From Tepidisphaeraceae bacterium (GTDB lineage: Bacteria > Planctomycetota > Phycisphaerae > Tepidisphaerales > Tepidisphaeraceae), in assembly GCA_035998445.1 (NCBI GenBank), contig DASYHQ010000017.1, positions 62,001 through 126,000 on the forward strand: DNA of 64,000 nucleotides. Reading direction: 5' to 3'. Under the pieces are notes generated by a model, which searched no databases, was not told where the DNA came from, and saw nothing but the letters and a program-made list of their open reading frames with translations. Positions within the stretch are counted from its first letter, which is position 1, and every line of letters begins with the position of its first letter. Below, piece by piece: positions 1-10,289 of this stretch. A program made the translations under genes and the position numbers.

Positions 1-189
1 GGCGCGGCGCCAGATGGATGGCCAAGGATAAACGAAACAATTGCACGCCACACGGCCCGACTCACAGCTTCGACAGTCGGGCAACAGTCCTTAATTTCCC
101 ACGGAGTCCGGTTGGCTAGCCGTTGCTTATCAGGAATATAGAGCCAGTCCGGGATAAACCGTACAACCCGATCGTCCGATGCACAGGAT

Positions 190-2073
190 GTGTCTGACCA
201 ACTTCGTAGAAAATCAGACCGTCTCGCCACCGCCGCGCCATCCAACGCCTCGGAAGTGGTGACGACCGATAACCCGAAGGTGCCGCGGCGCACGCTCGGC
301 CACACCGCCGGGCGTCTCGTTACGGCCGCCTACGTCATGCTGATCATGGCCGGCCTCTGGACGGCATGCGTTTGGACGGTTCGCCAGTCGGTGGCACAGG
401 CGTCGGCCGAGGCCCTTAACGCGCACGCCAGCCTGCGGGTCAACACCGTGCGCGATCACCTGCAGCGCAACGACCTCACCGCTGCCCGCCGGCTCGTCAG
501 CGATGCGGTGGCGGACCTGGGCCTGCTGGGCAGTCGACTCGTCCTACCGACCGGCGAGGTGGTCGCCGACCACACGCCAGCGTTGATCAGCGTTCGTTCC
601 CTGCCGCCCGAGTGGCTTGAGGCCGGCCTCGACTTCACGAATGCACCCGTACCCGGTCAAACCGTCGTCCCCTTCGAACTGCCCGGCCGTGGCTGGTTGC
701 GGCTGGAGTTGATCGCCGATCCCGCGCGGCAGCAGGCCAACCTGCTTCCACTGCACGCGACGTTCGCGTTGGGCACCGTCGTGCTGCTGGCGGGCATCAC
801 GTTCGTCGCCCGCCGTTCCAGCAAGCGGATGCGCGGCGCAGAAGAGATCCACCAAGCCCTGATCGCCCTGGACCGCGGCGAGACCGACCTGGCGATCCTG
901 CAGATCTCCGAATCCATCGGCTCCGAGGTTCGCGCCTGGAACACGTTGCTGCAAACGCGCGAGGACGAGGGCCGCGCCGCGCTCGTTACGCGAACCGGGA
1001 CGGCGGCGGCGGCGCTGGGTGGCCGGTCCAGTGGGCAGTTGTTCGCCGCCTGCGACGCGCTGCCGAACGGGCTGGTCGTGGTGGACGCGCAGCAGAACGT
1101 GCGCTTCAGCAACGGCGCCGCCGTCATGATGCTGCGCCTCGGCGACGGTGACCTCGTCGGCAAGCCGTTCGCCGACCTGATCGCCGACGCCAGCGTCGCC
1201 ACGGCCGTCCATGAGGCGGTCGCCGGTGGCCGGAAGCGGTCGAAGCTGGAGTTCGAGCGTGCCGAGGACGGCAACACGAGCTGGTTCCGCGTGAACGTGC
1301 GCCCGCTGCGCCGCGACGACGGTGGCGGCGCCGTGGTCACCGTGGAGGACGTCACGCAGGCTCGCACCGCCGAGCAGGCGCGCGACACGTTCATCGCCCA
1401 GGCCACGCACGAGCTGCGCACCCCGCTGACCAACATCTGCCTGTACGTCGAGGCCGCGATCGACGCCGGCGACGACGCCGTCACCCGCTCGGCCAGCCTG
1501 AACGTCATCAACGAGGAAAGCCGCCGCCTCGAGCGCATCGTCGGCGACATGCTGTCGGTCTCCGAGATCCAGGCCGGATCGTTCAAGGTGGAGATGCGCG
1601 ACGTGCGCCTCGACGCGCTGTTCGACAAGATCCATCGCGACTTCGAGGCGCAGGCCGTCGACAAGCGCATCAAGTTAACCTTCCACCTGCCGCCGAAGTT
1701 CCCCGTGGCGCGCGGCGACCGCGACAAGATCGAGATCGCGATCCAGAACCTCGTCGGCAACGCGATCAAGTACACGCCCGCCGGTGGCCGGGTCGACGTG
1801 AGCGTCGAATCGACCGAACAGCTGCTCAGCATCGCCGTGAAGGACACCGGCTTCGGCATCTCGCCCGACGCGCTGCCCAGGCTCTTCAGTCGCTTCTTCC
1901 GCGCCGACGACCCGCGCGTGCGCGAGGTCACCGGGACCGGGCTCGGGTTGGCGCTGGCGCGCGACGTGGTCCGGCTGCACGGGGGCGACATCACCGTCGA
2001 TTCGCAGCTCAACAAGGGCTCCACGTTCACCATGACGCTGCCGCTCGGCATCGAGGTGCACCAGCCATGCTGA
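190..2073 (+). CDS. membrane sensor histidine kinase with PAS domain
   Basis: Two-component sensor kinase of 627 residues starting at GTG. Membrane segments at about residues 43-63 and 188-207 enclose a periplasmic sensor region of about 120 residues. A PAS domain lies at about 285-390. The HisKA phosphoacceptor is H407 in ATHELRTPL. The ATPase domain shows an N-box (N520, N524), a G1 box DTGFGIS (D552) and a G2 box GTGLGLA (from 582). All catalytic motifs are intact, so it should be active. Its stop overlaps the start of the following STAS gene by 7 bases and it leads the pilus/secretion operon. The CheY-like receiver at the far end of the operon is a natural but unproven partner, since no DNA-binding regulator is adjacent. 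The sensed signal is unknown. Confidence 0.93.
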   Translation: MSDQLRRKSDRLATAAPSNASEVVTTDNPKVPRRTLGHTAGRLVTAAYVMLIMAGLWTACVWTVRQSVAQASAEALNAHASLRVNTVRDHLQRNDLTAARRLVSDAVADLGLLGSRLVLPTGEVVADHTPALISVRSLPPEWLEAGLDFTNAPVPGQTVVPFELPGRGWLRLELIADPARQQANLLPLHATFALGTVVLLAGITFVARRSSKRMRGAEEIHQALIALDRGETDLAILQISESIGSEVRAWNTLLQTREDEGRAALVTRTGTAAAALGGRSSGQLFAACDALPNGLVVVDAQQNVRFSNGAAVMMLRLGDGDLVGKPFADLIADASVATAVHEAVAGGRKRSKLEFERAEDGNTSWFRVNVRPLRRDDGGGAVVTVEDVTQARTAEQARDTFIAQATHELRTPLTNICLYVEAAIDAGDDAVTRSASLNVINEESRRLERIVGDMLSVSEIQAGSFKVEMRDVRLDALFDKIHRDFEAQAVDKRIKLTFHLPPKFPVARGDRDKIEIAIQNLVGNAIKYTPAGGRVDVSVESTEQLLSIAVKDTGFGISPDALPRLFSRFFRADDPRVREVTGTGLGLALARDVVRLHGGDITVDSQLNKGSTFTMTLPLGIEVHQPC

Positions 2074-2408
2074 CCATCGCCGAGATCCAGAGCGGCGCGA
2101 TCCGCGTCTTCAAGCCCAACGGCGCGCTGTGCGCGCCCGACGTCGCGCCGTTCCGCCAGCGCATGCTGGATGCGGTCGACCGTCACCTGGGCCGCTTCGT
2201 GATCGACATGAACGGCGTGCCGTTCATCGACAGCCAGGGATTGGAAGCGTTGGTCGACACCACGCAGGCCCTGTCGCGCCTCGGCCAGGCCCTGCGCCTC
2301 AGCGGCGCGACGAAGACCGTGCGCGAGGTGATGGAGGTCACCGGCCTGGCCGACCAGTTCGAACATTACGACGACACGAACGCCGCCGTACGCAGCTTCC
2401 TGTCGTAG
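2067..2408 (+). CDS. STAS-domain protein, anti-sigma-factor-antagonist type
   Basis: A 113-residue single STAS domain of the SpoIIAA/RsbV type. The family signature is visible as FIDSQGLEAL, with D55-S56 in the place where SpoIIAA-like proteins carry the phosphorylated serine. The C-terminal MEVTGLADQFEHYDD segment is also typical. It overlaps the kinase gene by 7 bases and precedes gspE by 13 bases, so translational coupling is likely. Members of this family normally bind serine-kinase anti-sigma factors. None is present nearby, so it may instead modulate the kinase or the secretion ATPase. The family call is firm and the partner is unknown. Confidence 0.88.
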   Translation: MLTIAEIQSGAIRVFKPNGALCAPDVAPFRQRMLDAVDRHLGRFVIDMNGVPFIDSQGLEALVDTTQALSRLGQALRLSGATKTVREVMEVTGLADQFEHYDDTNAAVRSFLS

Positions 2409-2421
2409 ACCGAAACGCGTC

Positions 2422-4164
<1,743 letters not shown>

Positions 4165-4189
4165 GTCGTGGTGACTCATTGGGAACGAT

Positions 4190-5422
4190 ATGGCATTTCA
4201 GTACAAAGCCATCGACATGAACGGCCGGCAGGTCAGCGACGTGCTGCGCAATGCCGCCAGCGCCGCCGACGCCACCGAGGAGCTGCGCCGCCGCGGTTTG
4301 TTCGTCGTCGAGATCAGCGAAGCGTCCGATGCCCCCCCCGAGGCCGGCACCGGCCGCTGGACCGACCGCTTCACCGCCGGCCGCCGGCTGACGCGCGTGG
4401 CGGCGTTCCTCAGGCAGATGTCGGTCCTGCTCGCATCGGGCACGCCGCTCGTGCAGACGCTGGGCGCGCTGGAGCGCCAGGCGCCGGACGCCACGTTCCA
4501 AGAGGTCATCCGCCAGTTGCGCGAAAGCGTTGAAGAAGGCGAACCGCTCGCGATGGCCATGCAGAGCCACCCCAACTACTTCGACCCCGTCTGCCGCGGC
4601 CTGATCGCCGCCGGTGAGAGTGGCGGCAACTTCCACCTCATCCTCGATCGCCTGGCCAACATGGTGCGCCAACAGTGTCAGACGCGCGCAGCGGTCCGCA
4701 GCGCGATGGTCTACCCGTCGCTGTTGCTGGCGGTCTCGCTCGGCGTGGTCGTGCTGATGATCGGCTTCGTGCTGCCGCGATTCGAGGGCATGTTCGACAC
4801 GATGGGCGCCGAGATGCCGCTGCCCACGAAGGTGCTGCTGAGCATCAGCGCCTGGATGACCACGCACTGGTGGATCGTGCTGCTATCGCTCGGCGGCTTC
4901 GTGGTCGCCAGCTGGAAGTGGCTGGAGAGCGCCCCCGGCCGGCGCATGTTGCACACGTTCGTGGTGCGCGCACCGATCATCGGGCCGACGGTGCGGGCGT
5001 TCTGCGTCGCGCGCATCGCCCGCGTGCTGGGCATGCTGCTGACGAGCCGCGTGCCGTTGAACGAGTCGCTGCAGCTCACGCGCGACGTCGCCGGCAACCG
5101 CCACTTCGCCAGCGCCATCACCGCGGCCGAAGAATCGATCACGCGTGGCGGCTCGCTCGGCCTCGCGCTGGGCGCGTCGGGCCTATTCGCACCGTCCGTC
5201 TGCGAGGCGATCAACAGCGGCGAGCAGGCCGGCAAGCTCGGCGAGCTGCTGACAATGGTGGCCGACTATCTGGATGAGGAGAACAGCGCGATCCTGAAGT
5301 CGGCCACCGCGATGATCGAGCCGGTGATCCTGATCGTGGTCGGCCTGTTCGTCGGCATCGTCGTGCTGAGCATGTTCCTCCCCCTGTTCGACATCGCCGC
5401 TTCGGCCGGGGGGGAACCATGA
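4190..5422 (+). CDS. gspF: inner-membrane platform protein (GspF/PilC family)
   Basis: A 410-residue polytopic platform protein that couples the ATPase to pseudopilin assembly. It shows the duplicated GspF domain. The first copy is FLRQMSVLLASGTPLVQTL and the second is RIARVLGMLLTSRVPLNES. Each is followed by a G-E-x-[SA]-G signature (AAGESGGNF and NSGEQAGKL). Membrane helices lie near residues 175-195, 222-242 and 378-400. The length is the family norm. Its stop overlaps the next start by 4 bases. The best start is the ATG in ATGGCATTTCAGTACAAAGC, which encodes the usual MAFQYKA opening of this family. Confidence 0.95.
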   Translation: MAFQYKAIDMNGRQVSDVLRNAASAADATEELRRRGLFVVEISEASDAPPEAGTGRWTDRFTAGRRLTRVAAFLRQMSVLLASGTPLVQTLGALERQAPDATFQEVIRQLRESVEEGEPLAMAMQSHPNYFDPVCRGLIAAGESGGNFHLILDRLANMVRQQCQTRAAVRSAMVYPSLLLAVSLGVVVLMIGFVLPRFEGMFDTMGAEMPLPTKVLLSISAWMTTHWWIVLLSLGGFVVASWKWLESAPGRRMLHTFVVRAPIIGPTVRAFCVARIARVLGMLLTSRVPLNESLQLTRDVAGNRHFASAITAAEESITRGGSLGLALGASGLFAPSVCEAINSGEQAGKLGELLTMVADYLDEENSAILKSATAMIEPVILIVVGLFVGIVVLSMFLPLFDIAASAGGEP

Positions 5423-6453
5423 GGATCTTCAAGCCGTTATCGACGACGCGCATCGGGATCGACATCGGCCATCACTCGATAAAGGCGGCGGCGATGCGTC
5501 GCGATGGTGCTCGCATCGTTCTGACCCACGCCGCCACCCTAACGTTGCGCACGCCGGGCACGTTCGATACGGTGGAAGCGCAGCGTCTGGCCGACCTGCT
5601 GCGCCGTCGGGACTTCAAGCCTGGGCCGGTCGCGGTGGTGGCGCCGGCGCGGGCACTGATGTGCGCGGTGCTGGAACTGCCACCGGAGAACGGCGCAGCC
5701 CCGATTGCGCAGATCGCGCGGATGGAAGCGGCGCGCATTCACAAGCAGACGCCGGATGCGTTCGAGCAGATGCATTGGCGGCTGCCGGTGCCGGCGCGGT
5801 CGAACCGGGCGGCGCCGGCGTTGTCGGCCGTGGTGCCTCACGCGGCCACCCGATCGGTCGTCGGCCCCCTGACCGCGGCGGGCTTCGATGTCGCCGCCGT
5901 CGACGGCTGGATCTTCGCTGCCGCGCGCGCCTGCCAGCCCTTGCTGGGTGTCGCGCCCGCGATGACGGCAATCCTGGACATGGGCGCCAGTGCGGCGCGA
6001 ATTTTGCTGACGATTGGCGAGACCATCGCCTCGATCCGCGAAGTGCCCGAGGCCGGGATCGACCAGCTGCTGCGCTCGATTGCCGAAGACGTGACTGGCG
6101 ACCCGTTCGTGGCCGCCGAGCTGCTGAAGCGATACACGGTCGAGCCCACCGCGGCGCCGGAACTGGAACAGTCGCTGAGCGCGTACGTGGCCTCGATCGA
6201 GGCCGAGGTGACGGCGTCGTTCGAGTATGCGGCCCAACAGTATCCCGATAGCCCGACGGCGAAGCTGATCCTGATGGGTGCCGGCGCGGCGCTGCCGCAA
6301 CTGGCCGAGCGGCTGGGTGCTGCGTTCGATCGACCCGTGGTTGCGGTGACCGGTGAAGCGCTGGCCGATGCGGCGCCGATCACCATCGATGCGCCCTTCT
6401 CGGCCGCGTACACGCTGGCCCTCGGCGCGGCCCAGCACCCGGAGGCGGCATGA
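5419..6453 (+). CDS. pilM: PilM-like actin-fold ATPase of pilus assembly
   Basis: A 344-residue cytoplasmic protein of the PilM/GspL actin-like fold. The phosphate-1 motif RIGIDIGHHSIKAA lies at residues 11-24 and a second nucleotide-binding segment AILDMGASAARILL near 187. The C-terminal part has LILMGAGAALPQLAERL, the adenosine motif. In T4P systems PilM binds the N-terminus of PilN and links the inner-membrane complex to the ATPase. It overlaps both neighbours by 4 bases (ATGA type), so the block gspF to pilP is translationally coupled. The presence of PilM rather than a membrane-anchored GspL suggests T4P-like architecture. Confidence 0.88.
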   Translation: MRIFKPLSTTRIGIDIGHHSIKAAAMRRDGARIVLTHAATLTLRTPGTFDTVEAQRLADLLRRRDFKPGPVAVVAPARALMCAVLELPPENGAAPIAQIARMEAARIHKQTPDAFEQMHWRLPVPARSNRAAPALSAVVPHAATRSVVGPLTAAGFDVAAVDGWIFAAARACQPLLGVAPAMTAILDMGASAARILLTIGETIASIREVPEAGIDQLLRSIAEDVTGDPFVAAELLKRYTVEPTAAPELEQSLSAYVASIEAEVTASFEYAAQQYPDSPTAKLILMGAGAALPQLAERLGAAFDRPVVAVTGEALADAAPITIDAPFSAAYTLALGAAQHPEAA

Positions 6454-7025
6454 CCTCCGCTGGCCAACACAACTTCCTGCCCCCCGCCGACCGCGCGGCC
6501 CGCCGGTCGAGGAGGATCGTGCGGCCGATCGTCACGATCGGCTCGGTCTACCTCGCACTGCTCGCCGCGGCCGCAGTGGGCATTTCGTTGATCGGCACGA
6601 CGTCGACTGCATCGGCGGTTCAGGCGATCACCGTGCAGGCCGACCTCGACCGAACGACAGCATCGCTACACAACGTGCGACTGCAACTGACCGCGATGGA
6701 GCGCGAGCTGGCCGCGGTGCGGCGCGTGACCGCGCAGCCGGACATCAGCCTGCTGCTGCCGATCGTCGCGCAACAGGTGTGCGTGGACGGCACGCTGCGG
6801 GACCTCCGCGTCGAACCGGCCGGCGAAGGCAAGGGCCGGGAACTGATCGTCAGCCTGCGCGGGTTCACGCGGTCGTACGCCAGCGCGTCCGCCCTGGCAT
6901 TGCGACTGGAACGGGTGAACCTCTTCAAGTCGGTGCAACTTCAACGAACCGATCTGCAACTCGTGGGGGCCGAGGAGTCGGTCTCGTTCGATATCCGCTG
7001 CACACTGGAAGGGGGCGGGCTGTGA
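6450..7025 (+). CDS. pilN: PilN-like inner-membrane pilus assembly protein
   Basis: A 191-residue bitopic membrane protein. A short cytoplasmic N-terminus contains an NFLPPADRAARR segment resembling the PilM-binding INLLP motif of PilN. It is followed by one transmembrane helix at about 32-52, a coiled-coil segment at about 65-95 and an alpha/beta domain. Sequence conservation is weak, so the call rests on size, topology and position directly after the PilM-like gene and before a PilO-like gene, both with 4-base overlaps. A GspL C-terminal-like role is the alternative. Confidence 0.72.
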   Translation: MTSAGQHNFLPPADRAARRSRRIVRPIVTIGSVYLALLAAAAVGISLIGTTSTASAVQAITVQADLDRTTASLHNVRLQLTAMERELAAVRRVTAQPDISLLLPIVAQQVCVDGTLRDLRVEPAGEGKGRELIVSLRGFTRSYASASALALRLERVNLFKSVQLQRTDLQLVGAEESVSFDIRCTLEGGGL

Positions 7026-7627
7026 TCTCGATGATGCAGATGCTAGCGGCGCGCGGGCCGATGATTGCGGCCGGCGTGGCGGTTTGCCTGATCGCCACGG
7101 CTGCGGTTTGCGCGTTCGTCGTCCGGCCCGCCATAACGCGCGGCACGGAGGCATCGGCCCAGGCCGCGGAGGTCGCCGATCGGATGGATGCGCTGCGCGA
7201 CGCCGCACGGCAGCTTCAACAGGCGCGCGAACGCCTCGCGCAGGCCACCGCCAAGGTGGCGGCCGAGCGGCGGCTGCTGGCAGCGCCGGCGCAGTTGAAC
7301 GAGAAGGTCACGCATATCGTGCAGATGGCCGAGCACTACAAGCTGCTCGTCACAGCCATGCGTCCCGAGCAATCCGTGCGCAGCGGCGACCACACGGTGC
7401 AACCGCTGACGTTGACGGCTTCGGCCACCTACGCCGACCTGCGCGCGTTCGCCGCGGAACTGCGGCGCGTTCACCCGGACGTGGTGATCGAGTCGCTCGT
7501 GCTGTCGCAGACCGGCGCGGCCCTGCGCCCAATGAACCTTCAGGCCCGACTGCTCTGGCACGGGCAGCCGCGCGTCGGGGGCACGGCAACCCCATCGGCG
7601 GCGCCGCTCGCGGGGGTGGCACCATGA
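7022..7627 (+). CDS. pilO: PilO-like inner-membrane pilus assembly protein
   Basis: A 201-residue bitopic protein starting at GTG that overlaps the previous stop (GTGA). An ATG three codons in is a possible alternative start. One transmembrane helix near residues 12-35 is followed by a coiled coil at about 40-95 (EVADRMDALRDAARQLQQAR) and a ferredoxin-like periplasmic domain, the architecture of PilO/GspM. The last residues are Gly/Ala/Pro-rich. It overlaps the next gene by 4 bases. The identification is by topology and operon order rather than by strong sequence signature. Confidence 0.7.
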   Translation: MISMMQMLAARGPMIAAGVAVCLIATAAVCAFVVRPAITRGTEASAQAAEVADRMDALRDAARQLQQARERLAQATAKVAAERRLLAAPAQLNEKVTHIVQMAEHYKLLVTAMRPEQSVRSGDHTVQPLTLTASATYADLRAFAAELRRVHPDVVIESLVLSQTGAALRPMNLQARLLWHGQPRVGGTATPSAAPLAGVAP

Positions 7628-8124
7628 AGCTGAACGCAAAGACCGGGGCGTACGCGTCGATCTTGACCGTCGGGGCCGTATGGCTCGCCGTCGACCTGCT
7701 TTCGTCGCCCGCCGAGGCGGACGCGTCGTCGGATCCAGCGAACGATGCAACGGCGACCGCCCTCGTGCTGCCGTCGCGTCCGCCAGCAGGTTCGCCCGGC
7801 GCAACGCTGCGCGACCGGCTTGAGGAAGCGTTTGCTAACACCGTTCGAGACGCCGACCTCGACCCGTTTCACCTGCCCGCGATACAGCAGCAGGCGCCCG
7901 TCGATCCTGCGGCTGCCGATCATGTCGATTCGCCGTATCGGTGGCAGCTGACGGCGATCGTGCGCCTCGGGGCAGATCAGGGAATCGTGTTGGTCGATGG
8001 GCATCGCGTCCGGGTCGGCCAGTCGTTTCGCGGTTATCGGCTGCAAGGGCTGGACGGCAAGCGCGCCGTGTTCATCAACGACAGCGATGGAGTCAGCATT
8101 TCCTTAAAACTTCGTTCAGATTGA
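7624..8124 (+). CDS. PilP/GspC-like periplasmic linker protein
   Basis: A 166-residue protein with an N-terminal membrane anchor or signal at about 10-26, a low-complexity Ala/Ser/Pro linker, and a C-terminal beta-rich domain (WQLTAIVRLGADQGIVLVDG, then RVGQSFRGYRLQGLDGKRAVF). That domain pattern of a value, a depth and a note on how the gene product is used matches the homology region of PilP and GspC, which bind the secretin. It closes the assembly-complex block. The ATG overlaps the previous stop by 4 bases. No secretin gene follows, so its partner must be encoded elsewhere. Confidence 0.65.
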   Translation: MKLNAKTGAYASILTVGAVWLAVDLLSSPAEADASSDPANDATATALVLPSRPPAGSPGATLRDRLEEAFANTVRDADLDPFHLPAIQQQAPVDPAAADHVDSPYRWQLTAIVRLGADQGIVLVDGHRVRVGQSFRGYRLQGLDGKRAVFINDSDGVSISLKLRSD

Positions 8125-8138
8125 TCGCTTGGCGCTAA

Positions 8139-8156
8139 ACAAGGGGAGTCCCTTGT
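8139..8156 (+). promoter_or_regulatory. short hairpin in the leader of the major pseudopilin
   Basis: ACAAGGG-gagt-CCCTTGT is a perfect 7-bp stem with a 4-base loop. It lies 14 bases after the PilP-like stop and 48 bases before the pilin start. An AAAGGAAAAGGAAACGT purine-rich ribosome binding region follows it. It may mark an mRNA processing or stabilising end for the pilin transcript. There is no U-tract, so simple termination is less likely. Confidence 0.4.
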
Positions 8157-8203
8157 CCGATGGAATGGTTAGGAACAAGTAGTCCAAAAGGAAAAGGAAA
8201 CGT

Positions 8204-8665
8204 ATGCAGTACAACACGTCTAACCGGGGTCGAGGTGGGTTCAGCTTGCTGGAACTGGTGGTGGTGATCGTGATCATCGGCATCATCTCGGCGATCGCGA
8301 TCCCCAGGATGAGCAAGGGCGCCAAGGGCGCCAGCGAGAACGCCTCGAAGGCGAACGTCGCGGTGCTGGAGAGCGCGATCGAGCTGTACACCGCCGAGCA
8401 CGGTGGCACGCGCCCAACCGCGGCGGCCATTGCCGACCAACTGACCAAGTGCTCGAACGACGCGGGCACCGTGAAATCCGGCACCGCCGCCGATGTGGTG
8501 ACGCCCGATGCCACCTACGCCTGGGGCCCCTACCTGAAGGTGCTGCCGCCAGCGACGTACGGCGCGTTCAAGGGCAAGTCCGAGATCGCCACGTCCGCCA
8601 CCAAGGATGCGGACACCGGCTGGATCTACGACGAGGCGACCGGCCGCGTCACGATGAACGAGTAA
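8204..8665 (+). CDS. gspG: major pseudopilin (GspG type)
   Basis: A 153-residue prepilin with a 12-residue leader ending in Gly. Cleavage is predicted at G12/F13 and the mature protein has Glu at position 5 (E17), all required for prepilin peptidase processing and assembly. The hydrophobic helix reads FSLLELVVVIVIIGI and continues to about residue 34. The globular part is short and acidic to neutral, like GspG. A purine-rich ribosome binding site (AAGGAAAAGGAAA) just upstream and hairpins on both sides suggest a higher expression level than its neighbours. It is the first of the pilin-type genes, which fits the usual GspG, H, then J/I order. Confidence 0.93.
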   Translation: MQYNTSNRGRGGFSLLELVVVIVIIGIISAIAIPRMSKGAKGASENASKANVAVLESAIELYTAEHGGTRPTAAAIADQLTKCSNDAGTVKSGTAADVVTPDATYAWGPYLKVLPPATYGAFKGKSEIATSATKDADTGWIYDEATGRVTMNE

Positions 8666-8690
8666 ACGTACGGTCCGCGTCATCAACCTT

Positions 8691-8723
8691 GCGGCCGCGC
8701 GGACCTGACCGTCCCGCGGCCGC
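8691..8723 (+). terminator. strong hairpin after the major pseudopilin gene
   Basis: GCGGCCGCGCGGAC, a 6-base loop, then GTCCCGCGGCCGC, followed by TTTCC. The stem is 13 bp with one bulge and very GC-rich. It lies 25 bases after the gspG stop and 46 bases before the next pilin gene. It probably acts as a partial terminator or 3' stabiliser that sets the ratio of major to minor pilins. Confidence 0.55.
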
Positions 8724-8769
8724 TTTCCGTTCGGCCCGCCATGGGCCGACAAGCACGGCAGTTCCCGTC

Positions 8770-9231
8770 ATGCACTTCCCCACGCGTAAACGTCAGCACC
8801 GCGGGATGAGCCTGATCGAGCTGGCGATGGTCGCCGCCATCACCAGCATCATCGCGGCGATCGCGCTGCCCGCGTTCGCGCAGCCCACGGCGCGGCAGCG
8901 GGTGGCGCTCAGCGCGCAGCGCGTCGCCAGCGACCTGCGCTACGCCGCCGCTGTATCGCGGGCAACCGGAACGGCACGAACGGTAACGGTGGATGCCACG
9001 AACCGCACGATCGACGTCACCCCCTCCATCGGCAACGCGCCGCCGGCTCGTCTTGGCGACTGGCCGTTCCAATTGACGTCCGTAAACGCCAGCTTCGGCG
9101 GTGGCGCCACGTCGATCTCGTTCGACATCTGGGGCCAACCGCTGGCCGGCGGCACCGTGACGCTGCGCGTCGGCAGCAACGTGCGCGTAGTGTCGATCGA
9201 CGGCGCAACGGGCGAGGTAGCGGTGCAATGA
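8770..9231 (+). CDS. gspH: minor pseudopilin (GspH/FimT type)
   Basis: A 153-residue prepilin. The basic leader ends at G12, the mature N-terminus is MSLIELAMV with the required Glu at mature position 5 (E17), and a hydrophobic helix runs to about residue 35. The globular domain contains QRVASDLRYAAAVSRATG, a clear GspH/FimT signature, followed by a beta-rich region. The gene starts at the ATG just before HFPTRKRQHRG, because longer in-frame starts would overlap gspG. Its stop overlaps the next start by 4 bases. GspH-type proteins sit at the pseudopilus shaft or tip. Confidence 0.88.
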   Translation: MHFPTRKRQHRGMSLIELAMVAAITSIIAAIALPAFAQPTARQRVALSAQRVASDLRYAAAVSRATGTARTVTVDATNRTIDVTPSIGNAPPARLGDWPFQLTSVNASFGGGATSISFDIWGQPLAGGTVTLRVGSNVRVVSIDGATGEVAVQ

Positions 9232-10289
9232 CGCTCGCCCGCCGCGGCATGTCGATGATGGAGACGATGGCGGCGGTCGCCGTCGCGGGCATCCTCTTCG
9301 CATCGCTGGGCTCGTCGGTCGTCTGGGTCAGCAAGGCCCTGCCCAGCGCCACCGATCCCGTCGTCGCCGGCGCGGTTGCCCGAGATGCGCTCCAACAGTT
9401 CACGACCGACCTGCGCTACGCGATGCGCGTCACCGAACGGGACGCGCGGGCCATCACGTTCGCCGTGCCCGATCGCAACGGTGACGGCGCCGAAGAGACC
9501 ATCCGCTACAGCTGCGAGGCCACCGCCGGCTCGCCACTGCTTCGCGCTTACAACGGTGGAGCGCCGGTGACGATCGTGCCACGCGTGCGCAGCTGGAACA
9601 TCGCCTACCGCGACCGCGCGATCGCCGTGCCGCGCGAGCCGCTGGAGTCGGCCGAGCAGAGCTTCCTCTCGCCAGGCCTGGGGTTGCTCAGTTACGCCCA
9701 TGCGGTCAACGACCACGATTGGCACGGCCAGTACTTCCGCCCATACGTGCCGTTGACGGCGACCGACTATCGCATCACCCGCGTGCGATTCCGGGCGCGC
9801 AGCAGAGGTGGCAACTCCGGTCAGTTCCTCGTGCGGGTGATGCGCAGCGCTCCGACCGGCGTGCCCACGGGCACGGTGCTCGCTGAGACGCTCGTGCTCG
9901 AACAGTCGCTGTCCACCTCGTTCGAGTGGGTCAACGTCACCTTCACCGACCCGATCTGGTTGCCCGCGAGCGAGCAGGCCTCCATCGTCGTGACGCACGT
10001 CAGCGACACCGATGCCTGCGAGGTGCAGGCCTCTTCGATCACGCTCAGCCTGGCGAATACCGCGTTTTTATCCACCGGCAACGCCGCCGCTTCTTGGTCG
10101 GTTCAGCCGCTACGCTCCATGTCGCTGTACGCGTGGGGCACATATCGAACGCCGCAGTCGCCATCAACGGCCCACTCGCTGTTGAGCCTCACCGTCACGC
10201 TAACGCCCGAGGTGGGCACCGGCAGCGCCGGTGGCGCCACGATCGCGGCGGTGGATATGGTGAACCGCCCAGAGGTGCCCGCGCCATGA
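9228..10289 (+). CDS. large minor pseudopilin with inserted beta-sandwich domain
   Basis: A 353-residue prepilin, far longer than a GspJ of about 200. The leader ends at G7 and the mature start MSMMETMAAVAVAGILF has Glu at position 5 (E12). Residues 40-140 look like a GspJ/GspH-type globular start (ALQQFTTDLRYAMRV). Residues about 145-300 form an extra beta-rich domain (HGQYFRPYVP, ITRVRFRAR, FEWVNVTFTDPIWLPASEQ). These phrases are like the choice-of-anchor R/carbohydrate-binding type sandwiches of secreted planctomycete proteins. The last 50 residues return to a pilin-like strand pattern (LSLTVTLTPEVGTGS). The insertion may place an adhesive or substrate-binding module at the pilus tip. Both ends overlap neighbouring genes by 4 bases. 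Confidence 0.8.
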   Translation: MTLARRGMSMMETMAAVAVAGILFASLGSSVVWVSKALPSATDPVVAGAVARDALQQFTTDLRYAMRVTERDARAITFAVPDRNGDGAEETIRYSCEATAGSPLLRAYNGGAPVTIVPRVRSWNIAYRDRAIAVPREPLESAEQSFLSPGLGLLSYAHAVNDHDWHGQYFRPYVPLTATDYRITRVRFRARSRGGNSGQFLVRVMRSAPTGVPTGTVLAETLVLEQSLSTSFEWVNVTFTDPIWLPASEQASIVVTHVSDTDACEVQASSITLSLANTAFLSTGNAAASWSVQPLRSMSLYAWGTYRTPQSPSTAHSLLSLTVTLTPEVGTGSAGGATIAAVDMVNRPEVPAP

